Shown here piece by piece: positions 1-6,795 of a stretch of 17,372 bases of DNA. The DNA is taken from assembly GCA_018056145.1 (NCBI GenBank), contig JAGPGE010000029.1, positions 1 through 17,372 on the forward strand, written 5' to 3'. The notes below the pieces were generated by a model, which worked only from the letters and a program-made list of their open reading frames with translations, ran no database searches and was not told where the DNA came from. Position 1 is the first letter of the stretch. The number at the start of each line of letters is the position of its first letter. The position numbers were made by a program, and so were the translations under genes. The stretch is from Armatimonadota bacterium. Its GTDB lineage: Bacteria > Armatimonadota > Zipacnadia > Zipacnadales > JABUFB01.

Positions 1-428
1 AGTTCCGGCATGACCAGTCCGAGCCAGGCGCCGGCCAAGACCAAGTTCACCACGCGCTCCGAACCCGCCTCACGCGCGATCGCGTTTGCATCGACCTCGA
101 CCACCCGCACGTCGTCCCGGCCCACCACAACCTTACCCATGCCCACGTTCAGCACGGCGATCCCGCCTGGCTCGATCTTGGGCGCGTACTGGTCCACGCA
201 CACCGGCGCCATGAGGATCGCCGCCTGCGGACGACCGACTACCGGACTGCCTACGCGGCCATCAGAGACCACCAGAGTGCATTCCACCGAGCCCCCGCGT
301 ACTTCGGGCGAGTAACTCGGGAACCACGAGGTCTCCAGGCCGGCTTCGATCGCAGCCTGGGCCAGCAGTTGTCCGGCCATCAGCACGCCCTGGCCGCCGA
401 GGCCGCTCATCAGCACATTGTGTCTCAT
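1..428 (-). CDS. 2-oxoacid:ferredoxin oxidoreductase, gamma subunit (partial, C-terminus outside window)
   Basis: The first 142 codons of a gamma (KorC/VorC-type) subunit are present; these subunits are usually about 180 aa, so the C-terminal fifth lies beyond the left edge. The protein opens with MRHNVLMSGLGGQGVLMAGQ, the typical GxGGQG N-terminus of the family, followed by the characteristic SYSPEVRGGSVECTLVVSD segment (about residues 38-56). With the alpha and beta subunits it forms the cytoplasmic enzyme that oxidatively decarboxylates a 2-oxoacid with CoA, passing electrons to ferredoxin. The ATG at 428 lies 4 nt after the beta-subunit stop, consistent with translational coupling in one operon. 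Family membership is clear. The substrate (2-oxoglutarate, branched-chain 2-oxoacids or other) cannot be read from this subunit. Confidence 0.93.
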   Translation of the reverse strand, partial: MRHNVLMSGLGGQGVLMAGQLLAQAAIEAGLETSWFPSYSPEVRGGSVECTLVVSDGRVGSPVVGRPQAAILMAPVCVDQYAPKIEPGGIAVLNVGMGKVVVGRDDVRVVEVDANAIAREAGSERVVNLVLAGAWLGLVMPE

Positions 429-432
429 CGGT

Positions 433-1278
433 TCATTCAGTCCCGCTCGCGCCGCTGTCCGTCGCCGGCTTCGCCGCGTACGGGTCGCGGAAAACCTGCA
501 GAGGATAGCGCGCAATCACTTCGGTCCGCACGTGCTCCATCGCTTCCATCGGTGACATGTGCCAGCAATGTGGGCAGGTGCTCAGGATTTCCACCAGCGA
601 GAAGCCCAGGCCGTCCAGTTGCGCCTGGAATGCCTTTTCCACGGCTCTCCGCGCCCGCATGACGTGCTTCGGGTCGATCGCCGTCTCACGCGACAGGTAC
701 GCCACACCGTCAATCTGGTCCAGTATCCGGCAGACATCCAGCGGGAACCCGGCCTCGGCCACACTGCGCCCGGCCGGGGTGGTTGTGGTCTTCTGGCCAA
801 GCAGCGTGGTTGGCGCCATCTGGCCGCGGGTCATCCCGAACACGCCATTGTTGATGAAGATCACCGTGATGTTCTCAGCCCGCGTGGCCGCCTGCAGAAC
901 TTCGCCCAGCCCGATGGCCGCCAGGTCACCGTCGCCTTGGTAAGTGAAAACCACCGCATCCGGCCGCACGCGCTTGATCCCCGTGGCCACCGCGGGCGCG
1001 CGCCCGTGAGCCGCCTGCACGCTGTCCGTGTTGAAATACTCGTACGCGTACACCGAGCAACCCACTGATGCCACGGCGATCGTGCGGTCACGCACGCCGA
1101 GTTCATCAATGGTCTCGGCCACCAAACGGTGCGCGATCCCGTGGGTGCATCCCGGGCAGTATCGCAGAGGAGTATCCGTGAGCGCCTCGGGGCACTCGTA
1201 GATCGGCACTCCTGGCAGTTCTCGGTCTGTGTCGATGGTTGCCACGTTCACGCCGCCTTCCCGCAGGCTTGTTCGCAT
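433..1278 (-). CDS. 2-oxoacid:ferredoxin oxidoreductase, beta subunit (thiamine-diphosphate binding)
   Basis: This 281-aa protein is the TPP-binding beta subunit (KorB-type). Seen in the sequence, numbered from the ATG at 1278: CPGC at residues 41-44 and Cys74, which in the family help bind an iron-sulfur cluster; the TPP/Mg motif GDGD at 115-118 ending in NN at 143-144; and FGMTRGQMAPTT following it, as in KorB/VorB proteins. The C-terminal part carries CPHCWH, where relatives usually have CPTNW. The ATG at 1278 is 10 nt after the alpha stop with a GGGGG stretch in front. A GTG at 1251 (VNVATIDTD) with GGGAAGG just upstream is an equally credible start and would shorten the protein by 9 residues. 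The open frame continues upstream into the alpha gene, but that part is overlap. Confidence 0.93.
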   Translation of the reverse strand: MRTSLREGGVNVATIDTDRELPGVPIYECPEALTDTPLRYCPGCTHGIAHRLVAETIDELGVRDRTIAVASVGCSVYAYEYFNTDSVQAAHGRAPAVATGIKRVRPDAVVFTYQGDGDLAAIGLGEVLQAATRAENITVIFINNGVFGMTRGQMAPTTLLGQKTTTTPAGRSVAEAGFPLDVCRILDQIDGVAYLSRETAIDPKHVMRARRAVEKAFQAQLDGLGFSLVEILSTCPHCWHMSPMEAMEHVRTEVIARYPLQVFRDPYAAKPATDSGASGTE

Positions 1279-1288
1279 ACGCCCCCGC

Positions 1289-2350
1289 TCAACGGCCCAG
1301 GATCCCCACCAGGTGCTCCAGCACATCCTCCGGGGTGCAGACCACGCCCCCGGTCCGTCCGTAGTGGCTCACCGGGCACACGCCCTCCACGGAGAGCCGG
1401 ATGTCCTCGATGAACTGCCCCAGCGACAACTCCACCACCAGGCAGTGCTTCGCGCGCCCCGCAAGAGACCGGATCGCCTGATCCGGGAAGGGAACCAGTG
1501 AGATGGGCCGGAACAGTCTGGCCGCGATGCCGCGTTCCAGGCACCAGTCCACCACAGTCTCGCACACCCGGGCCATGATCCCGTAGGCGCACAGGACAAC
1601 TTCCGGCTCCTCGGCCCCGTACTCTTCCCACCGGGTCAGTTCCGCTTTCGCCCGGGCCAGCCGGGCCGCCATGCGAAGGTTCATCTGCTCCATGACTTCC
1701 AGATTGGTCCAGAGCGAATTGACGATGTTCCGCTCCCGGCCCTCGAGCCCGCCGCCAACCGTCCAGCCTAGTTGCCGCGCCATGGGTGCATCCCCCACGG
1801 GCCGCAACAGACACGGCTCCCGCATCTGCCCCAGGTATGCGTCGCCCAGCACCGTCACGGGCAACCTGAACCGCTCCGACAGCTCGAATGACTCGGCGGT
1901 AATGTCGTGCAGTTCCTGGACGCTGTACGGCGCCAGCACAAGCGTGCTGCCGTCCCCGTGCCCGGCTCCGCGAGTCGTGATCCAGTAGTCGGACTGGGCC
2001 GCGCCGATGTTGCCCAGGCCCGGACCGCCGCGAGCGATATCCACCACTACTCCGGTGATCTCCGCCCCCAGCATGTACGACAAGCCTTCCTGCATGAGGG
2101 AAATGCCCGGCGAAGAGGACGATGTCATGACTCTCGCGCCGGCGGCCGCCGCGCCGTAGACCATGTTGATCGCGGCAACTTCGCTTTCGGCCTGGAGGTA
2201 GATGCCGCCCACCTGGGGCATGCGCCACGACATGTACTCCGGGATCTGGCTCTGAGGCGTGATCGGGTAGCCGAAAAACGCCCGGCAACCGCCGGCGATA
2301 GCGCCCTCCGCCACCGCCTCATTGCCCTCCATCAGCACGCGTTCACTCAC
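1289..2350 (-). CDS. vorB: 2-oxoacid:ferredoxin oxidoreductase, alpha subunit (VorB/KorA type)
   Basis: About 353 aa. It shows the pyrimidine-binding and transketolase-C architecture of the alpha subunit: MEGNEAVAEGAIAGGC at the N-terminus, GYPITPQSQIPEYMS (residues 28-41), QAESEVAAINMVYGAA (53-68), then TSSSSPGISLMQEGLSYMLG and ARGGPGLGNIGAAQSDYW, all hallmarks of the VorB/KorA family. It binds the 2-oxoacid and CoA side of the active site with the TPP-carrying beta subunit. The GTG at 2350 is chosen because it overlaps the ferredoxin stop codon as GTGA and yields the family-typical N-terminus; the longer open frame would run through the ferredoxin gene. An ATG at 2332 (MEGNEAV) is the alternative. 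The product is commonly annotated as 3-methyl-2-oxobutanoate dehydrogenase subunit VorB, but 2-oxoglutarate as substrate is not excluded. Confidence 0.92.
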   Translation of the reverse strand: MSERVLMEGNEAVAEGAIAGGCRAFFGYPITPQSQIPEYMSWRMPQVGGIYLQAESEVAAINMVYGAAAAGARVMTSSSSPGISLMQEGLSYMLGAEITGVVVDIARGGPGLGNIGAAQSDYWITTRGAGHGDGSTLVLAPYSVQELHDITAESFELSERFRLPVTVLGDAYLGQMREPCLLRPVGDAPMARQLGWTVGGGLEGRERNIVNSLWTNLEVMEQMNLRMAARLARAKAELTRWEEYGAEEPEVVLCAYGIMARVCETVVDWCLERGIAARLFRPISLVPFPDQAIRSLAGRAKHCLVVELSLGQFIEDIRLSVEGVCPVSHYGRTGGVVCTPEDVLEHLVGILGR

Positions 2351-2577
2351 GGGGTCTTCGCCTCTTCCGGGGAGACTCGGTACAGGGCAATCGCCACGGC
2401 GGGACACATGAGCACGCACAGCTTGCAACCGGTGCAGGCGTCCTCCGTCGTAGGCTCCACCGGGTACACGCCCCGCTCATTGATCTGTTCCGAAAGCGCC
2501 AGATTGTGCCTGGGGCACACCTCCACGCACAGACCGCACCCCATGCAGCGCTTGCCATCGATGACAACCTTGACCAT
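2347..2577 (-). CDS. 2[4Fe-4S] ferredoxin subunit of the 2-oxoacid oxidoreductase
   Basis: A 76-aa bacterial-type ferredoxin (KorD/delta-type). Two complete CxxCxxCxxxCP motifs are visible, with cysteines at 11, 14, 17, 21 and 48, 51, 54, 58, enough for two [4Fe-4S] clusters. It opens with MVKVVIDGKRCMGCGLC, typical of delta subunits encoded first in kor/vor operons. It probably relays electrons from the alpha/beta active centre to free ferredoxin. The stop overlaps the alpha GTG, so the delta-alpha-beta-gamma order forms a tightly coupled four-gene operon. An AGGTG sequence sits 6 nt before the ATG. The gene starts 30 nt after recN, with a GC-rich hairpin in between, so it may be cotranscribed with recN or partly separated from it. 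Confidence 0.93.
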   Translation of the reverse strand: MVKVVIDGKRCMGCGLCVEVCPRHNLALSEQINERGVYPVEPTTEDACTGCKLCVLMCPAVAIALYRVSPEEAKTP

Positions 2578-2593
2578 AGATGCACCTGCGAAC

Positions 2594-2619
2594 CGCGCCG
2601 GAGGAACTCACCCGGCGCG
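2594..2619 (-). other. GC-rich hairpin across the recN stop codon
   Basis: A perfect 8-bp inverted repeat, CGCGCCGG and CCGGCGCG (2594-2601 and 2612-2619), encloses a 10-nt loop that contains the recN stop codon (2608-2610). It ends 16 nt before the ferredoxin ATG. There is no following run of T on the minus strand, so it is not a standard intrinsic terminator. It could slow ribosomes, stabilise a processed 3' end or insulate recN from the oxidoreductase genes. The pairing is direct observation; the role is inference. Confidence 0.5.
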
Positions 2620-4365
2620 CTGGTTTGCCCCCAGCTTCTCGCGCACGCCTTTCGCCTCTTCCAGCATCTTCTCGGCATGCCCGCGAGCGGCGTCATCCGT
2701 CTCCGCTCCCCCGAGCATCCGGGCAAGTTCAGCAACTCTCTCGGTCTCGTCGAGGAGCGCCGCGCTCACCACCGTGCGTCCGGACCGCACTGCCTTGCTC
2801 ACGTGAATGTGAGTGTCCGCCAAGCGCGCGATCTGCGGCAGGTGGGTCACGCACAAGACCTGCGCCCCTGCCGACAGGCCCACCAGCTTCTCACCCACCG
2901 CGTGCGCCACCCTCCCCCCAATCCCCGCATCTACCTCGTCGAACACAATCGTGGGGATCTCCGCACCTCGGGTGCAGGTAGACTTGAGCACCAGCATCAG
3001 GCGCGAGAGCTCGCCACCGGAGGCCACCTTGCTCAATGGCCGCAGTGCCTCGCCCGCGTTCGCGCTGAAAAGAAACCGCGCGTTATCAATGCCCCGTGCC
3101 GTCGCCCGGTAACGCTTGCCATCGGCGCTCAGCACACCATCAGGATGCTCTTCTCGGGAAAGCTCCAGCTCCAGCCGCGGCGCATCCATCCCGAGCCCCT
3201 TGAGGTCCCGAGTGACCGCTTTCGCCAACTGGCCAGACAGCTTCGCCCTGCCCGCCGACAACTGGTCCGCGAGCACCCCGGCCCGCCGCCTGGCTTCATC
3301 CGCCTCGGCCCGCAGTTGCTCCTCGCGGCTCTCCAGGTTCTCAAGCTCATCCAGCTCCGCGCGCGCCCTATCAAGAAACGCCAGGACGTCCGCGATGCTA
3401 TCCCCGTACTTGCGCTTCAGCGTGGACAGGTCGGCCAGCCGCGTTTCGATCTTCTCCAGCCTGCCCGGGTCCGCGTCGAGGCCGTCCAGCATCTGCCGGA
3501 GTGACCGCGCGGTCTCCTGCAGTGACACCGCCGCAACCGCAAGCTCCGCCGCCAGCGGCTCCAGATCCGGGGCGAACCGCGCCACGGAGCGGACGTGGTG
3601 TTCGGCGTCTTGCGTCGCTGCCAGGGCCGCTGGAGCGCCTTCCGCATCGCCGTCCAGCAGGTCTCTCGCCCTCGTCAGCGCTTCCCGCAGCTTCTCGGCA
3701 TGTTGCAGCCGGGCCTTCTCCGCCGCAAGGACTTCCTCTTCGCCCGCTTCCACCCGCGCATCCTCAATCTCGCGCACCTGGAATCGCAGCATGTCCTGGC
3801 GCTGCGCCCGTTCCCTCTCGTCCATGCGCAACTGCCGCAGGGCCTCGAGAGCTGCAGTGTACCGTCCAAAAGCCTCAGCATACCGCGCCCGCAGTTCGAG
3901 ATGCTCCGCGCCGCCGAAGGCATCCAGGAACGCCAGGTGATTCTCCTCGTGGAAGAGCGTCTGGTGCTCGTGCTGGCCGTGAATGTCCACCAGGTGCCGC
4001 CCGATATCCTGCAGCACCGACAGCGTCGAGGGGCGGCGGTTGATCCGGTACGAGCTACGCCCGCTGGAAACCTCCCGGCTGAGGATCACCAGCGTCTCGT
4101 CCCCATCCCGCAGCCCGGCTTCATCCAGGGCCTGCAGCGCGCGGGGGCAGTCGGCCGCGTCGAAGACCGCCTCCACCCGCGCGGTCTTCTCTCCTCCGCG
4201 TATCGCATCCGACCCGACACGCTCGCCGAGTACCGCATTGAGCGCGTCGATGATGATCGACTTGCCCGCTCCGGTCTCCCCCGTAAGCACCGTGAACCCC
4301 GCCCCCGGGCGGAGCGTCAGCGACTCAATGAGTGCGAGGTTCTCGATGGTCAGTTCGTGTAGCAT
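2608..4365 (-). CDS. recN: DNA repair protein RecN
   Basis: This 585-aa SMC-like ATPase has the usual RecN length (about 550-590). It starts MLHELTIENLALIESLTL, the standard RecN N-terminus. Walker A GETGAGKS is at residues 29-36, the ABC signature SGGELS at 449-454 and Walker B TIVFDEVD at 472-479, followed by AGIGG. Between them, about residues 150-380, is a charged, Ala/Glu/Arg/Leu-rich coiled-coil arm. The C-terminus has VLCVTHLPQIARLAD, the H-loop region. RecN acts on the nucleoid at double-strand breaks, holding broken ends for RecA-dependent repair. It follows nadK by 30 nt, a neighbour pair seen in Bacillota-type gene orders. The ribosome binding site is weak. Nothing suggests damage to the gene, and no SOS box is evident directly upstream. 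Confidence 0.97.
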   Translation of the reverse strand: MLHELTIENLALIESLTLRPGAGFTVLTGETGAGKSIIIDALNAVLGERVGSDAIRGGEKTARVEAVFDAADCPRALQALDEAGLRDGDETLVILSREVSSGRSSYRINRRPSTLSVLQDIGRHLVDIHGQHEHQTLFHEENHLAFLDAFGGAEHLELRARYAEAFGRYTAALEALRQLRMDERERAQRQDMLRFQVREIEDARVEAGEEEVLAAEKARLQHAEKLREALTRARDLLDGDAEGAPAALAATQDAEHHVRSVARFAPDLEPLAAELAVAAVSLQETARSLRQMLDGLDADPGRLEKIETRLADLSTLKRKYGDSIADVLAFLDRARAELDELENLESREEQLRAEADEARRRAGVLADQLSAGRAKLSGQLAKAVTRDLKGLGMDAPRLELELSREEHPDGVLSADGKRYRATARGIDNARFLFSANAGEALRPLSKVASGGELSRLMLVLKSTCTRGAEIPTIVFDEVDAGIGGRVAHAVGEKLVGLSAGAQVLCVTHLPQIARLADTHIHVSKAVRSGRTVVSAALLDETERVAELARMLGGAETDDAARGHAEKMLEEAKGVREKLGANQRAG

Positions 4366-4395
4366 CCTGTGCTGTCACGCACCGTTGGCGAGGGC

Positions 4396-5319
4396 TTACC
4401 GTTCCGCATCCCAGTGGAGCTTCGTCCGCAGGCGCTCGAAGAAGCTGCCGGCCGCCACGCGCACCAGTCGGGCGGCGAAGCGCGCCCGGTATACGCGGAC
4501 CTGGTCTCCCGGCTGTAGCTCAACGACGTCCTGACCGTCCAGCGTCACGCTCACCCCCCCTGCTGGCTGTCCCCGCCGCCAGGCCGTGACCTCAATCACC
4601 GCAGTCGGCTCCACCACCACGGGCCGCGTGTATAGAGTGTGCGAGCAAATCGGGGCGATTAGGAGCGACTCCACCACGGGCGACACGATCGGCCCGCCCG
4701 CCGACAGGCTGTAGGCAGTTGAGCCGGTGGGAGTGCTAATGATCAGACCGTCCGCCGGGTACGTCGCCATGTGCTCGCCGTTCACCCGGGTGAACAAATG
4801 GACCAGGTGGCCCACCGTGCTGCTGGCGATGACCGCCTCATTGAGCCCGCAGTACTCCCCCACCACTTCGCCGTCGCGCAACACCGTGGCGGCGACCATC
4901 AGACGGTTCTCGGTGGCGAAATCACCCGCGATGATGCGGTCCAGGTTGCCAAGCAGCGTCGAAAACGTCTCGGCGGCCAGGAAACCGAAACTCCCAAGGT
5001 CGATACCCAGCAGAGGAGTGCCGCGGGGCCCGGCCTCGTGCGCCACAGCCAGCAGCGTGCCGTCGCCGCCCAGCGAGATGACCAGGTCTGCGGCCGCCAG
5101 TTCCGAGAAGGGGACCAGCCGGCATGCAGCCCCCGCGCACTCGCTGATATCCCCGGCGTCGGGGCCCAGCAGTATCTCGCAGCCTGCCTGGCCAAGTGCC
5201 CGGCACAACTGGACCGCGCACGTGTGCACCTCGGCTTTGTGGTGCGCGGTGGCGATACCGATCGTCCGCAAGGGGCTTCCCACGGCGCCAACCGTCTCCC
5301 TGTCGGGCGTGGTCTCCAT
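4396..5319 (-). CDS. nadK: NAD(+) kinase
   Basis: A 307-aa cytoplasmic enzyme that phosphorylates NAD to NADP. The diagnostic motifs are intact: GGDGTL at residues 84-89, the GSFGFLA segment at 109-115, the NE pair at 160-161, and the long Gly/Ser/Thr-rich DGLIISTPTGSTAYSLS motif from residue 190. A C-terminal SVTLDGQ segment also fits the family. The ATG at 5319 shares one base with the TAA stop of the upstream TPR gene (TAATG), so translation is probably coupled. A GGGGG stretch ahead may serve as ribosome binding site. The first 18 residues form an extra N-terminal tail ahead of the conserved RTIGIATAHHK strand. NADP supply near dxs and acc genes is metabolically sensible, but this order is mainly ancestral. 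Confidence 0.96.
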   Translation of the reverse strand: METTPDRETVGAVGSPLRTIGIATAHHKAEVHTCAVQLCRALGQAGCEILLGPDAGDISECAGAACRLVPFSELAAADLVISLGGDGTLLAVAHEAGPRGTPLLGIDLGSFGFLAAETFSTLLGNLDRIIAGDFATENRLMVAATVLRDGEVVGEYCGLNEAVIASSTVGHLVHLFTRVNGEHMATYPADGLIISTPTGSTAYSLSAGGPIVSPVVESLLIAPICSHTLYTRPVVVEPTAVIEVTAWRRGQPAGGVSVTLDGQDVVELQPGDQVRVYRARFAARLVRVAAGSFFERLRTKLHWDAER

Positions 5320-6788
5320 TAGCCCCCGACCGCGGGGCCCATGCTCAGCCGGTCCAGGTTCTTGCGCGCCGGCTCGAAATCCGGGTCCGCGGCCAGCGCC
5401 TTCTCGTACTGCTCGCGAGCGAGGTCCCGTTGTCCCTTGCGCTCAAGCGTCACGCCCAGGTTGTTGATCGCGTACAGGTTTTCGGGCTGTGCCCGGATAG
5501 CCGCTGTGAAGTGCACCCCGGCGGCGGACAGGTTGTTGCGCCGAAGGTAGATCAGCCCCACGTTGTTGTGGGCATGCCCGTCGTCCGGCGCCAGCTCCAG
5601 CGCGTACAGGTACTCGCGGAGCGCCTCGTCGTACAGTTCCAGCTTGAGGTACAGGGCGGCCAGTGCGCGATGCGCCGAGGCATCATCCGGGAATCGCGCA
5701 ACGACTTGCTCCCACTGGGTCAGAGCGGCCGTCTCATCTCCCGCGGCCGCGTGGCAGCGCGCGAGGTTCACCTGCACGTCCTTGTTGTCCGGGTCAAGCC
5801 TCTGGGCTGCGCTGAAAGCGCCTGCGGCACCCGCCCAGTCTTGCCCGTTCATCCTCAGCAGGCCGATCTGCTCGTATGCCGCCGCGGACGACGGGTCCAC
5901 GTTCAGCGCCTTTTCGTAACTGGCGATCGCTTCTTCATCCCGGCCCAGCTGGGCAAGCGTCTGCCCGAGGTTGTAGTACGCGACAAAACTGTCCGGAGCC
6001 AGGCCCGCGGCCACCGAGAACCATTCGGCTGCCTGCTGGTACTTGCCATCCATGTAGTACGCCGCGCCAAGCTGCAGGTGAGCCGGGACATTCCGCGGAT
6101 CCAGCTTGATGATCCCGGTGTAGATCTCGATCGCCTTCGCATGGTTGCCCAGGTTCGCGTACAGCGTCCCCAGCGTCAGCAGCAGTGGCAGGTTGTCCGC
6201 GGCCACAGTGCGCGCAAGCTCGTACTGCACGATGGCCCTCCGGGTGTCCCCGGCAAGCTCAAGCGCTCGCCCGTAGCCCACCAGCGCCCCGAAATCCTGG
6301 GGCCGGATCGCCAGAGCCTTCTCATACTCCGAGAAGGCCCTGTCGTTCTGTCCCAGCCGGCTCAGGGCCGTCGCGAGATTGTAGTGCCCCTCGAACCCGC
6401 CGGGCTCAAGCTCCACGGCCTTCTCGAACTCCGCCGCCGCCAGGTCGGCACGATTGCTGCGCAACTGCGCGGTGCCCAGATTGTTGCGGCTCACGGCGCT
6501 GTTCGGGTCGGCCGCCAGGGATGCGGTCAGGTACCTGATCGCGTCCGGCAGTTCGCCGAGAGCCAGGGCCACGGTGCCGCGCCATCGCAGGGCCACGGCG
6601 TTCTCCGGCATGCTCTCCAGGAGCGCGTCCAGCTCGCTCCTAGCCTGGTCGTACGCGCCATCGCGGTACAGCGCATCCACGCGCTCCAGCACGATCTGTG
6701 CGTCATCCTGCGCCAGCGCGGGCGCTATCAGGACCACCGGCAGCACCAGGCAGAGAACCATCGGGCGGATCTGGGCGCTCATCGGCAT
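5319..6788 (-). CDS. Secreted or periplasmic tetratricopeptide-repeat protein
   Basis: About 489 aa. A signal peptide is visible: a short basic start, a hydrophobic core MVLCLVLPVVLIAP at residues 10-23 and an APALA cleavage site near residue 26. The rest is about 13 consecutive TPR units of 34 residues, with recurring patterns such as AxYNLGxxLxxLGRxxEAIxxYEKALxxxP. No enzymatic domain is seen, so it is presumably an extracytoplasmic protein-interaction scaffold. The ATG at 6788 is chosen because an AGGA overlapping the dxs stop lies 5 nt ahead and the signal peptide starts right there; the open frame extends further upstream only inside dxs. An ATG at 6782 is an alternative. It lies 7 nt after dxs and overlaps nadK by 1 nt. 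Its partners and function are unknown. Confidence 0.85.
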   Translation of the reverse strand: MPMSAQIRPMVLCLVLPVVLIAPALAQDDAQIVLERVDALYRDGAYDQARSELDALLESMPENAVALRWRGTVALALGELPDAIRYLTASLAADPNSAVSRNNLGTAQLRSNRADLAAAEFEKAVELEPGGFEGHYNLATALSRLGQNDRAFSEYEKALAIRPQDFGALVGYGRALELAGDTRRAIVQYELARTVAADNLPLLLTLGTLYANLGNHAKAIEIYTGIIKLDPRNVPAHLQLGAAYYMDGKYQQAAEWFSVAAGLAPDSFVAYYNLGQTLAQLGRDEEAIASYEKALNVDPSSAAAYEQIGLLRMNGQDWAGAAGAFSAAQRLDPDNKDVQVNLARCHAAAGDETAALTQWEQVVARFPDDASAHRALAALYLKLELYDEALREYLYALELAPDDGHAHNNVGLIYLRRNNLSAAGVHFTAAIRAQPENLYAINNLGVTLERKGQRDLAREQYEKALAADPDFEPARKNLDRLSMGPAVGG

Positions 6789-6795
6789 CACAATC

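Noticed and set aside
1248..2288. A 346-codon minus-strand frame overlapping the alpha subunit
   Set aside because: Gly/Arg/His-rich frame-shifted translation of the alpha gene, which itself has all family motifs.
2506..3504. Long plus-strand open frames opposite recN (also 3116-3940 and 3595-4362)
   Set aside because: Low-complexity Ser/Arg/Pro translations with no motifs; shadows of the recN coding frame.
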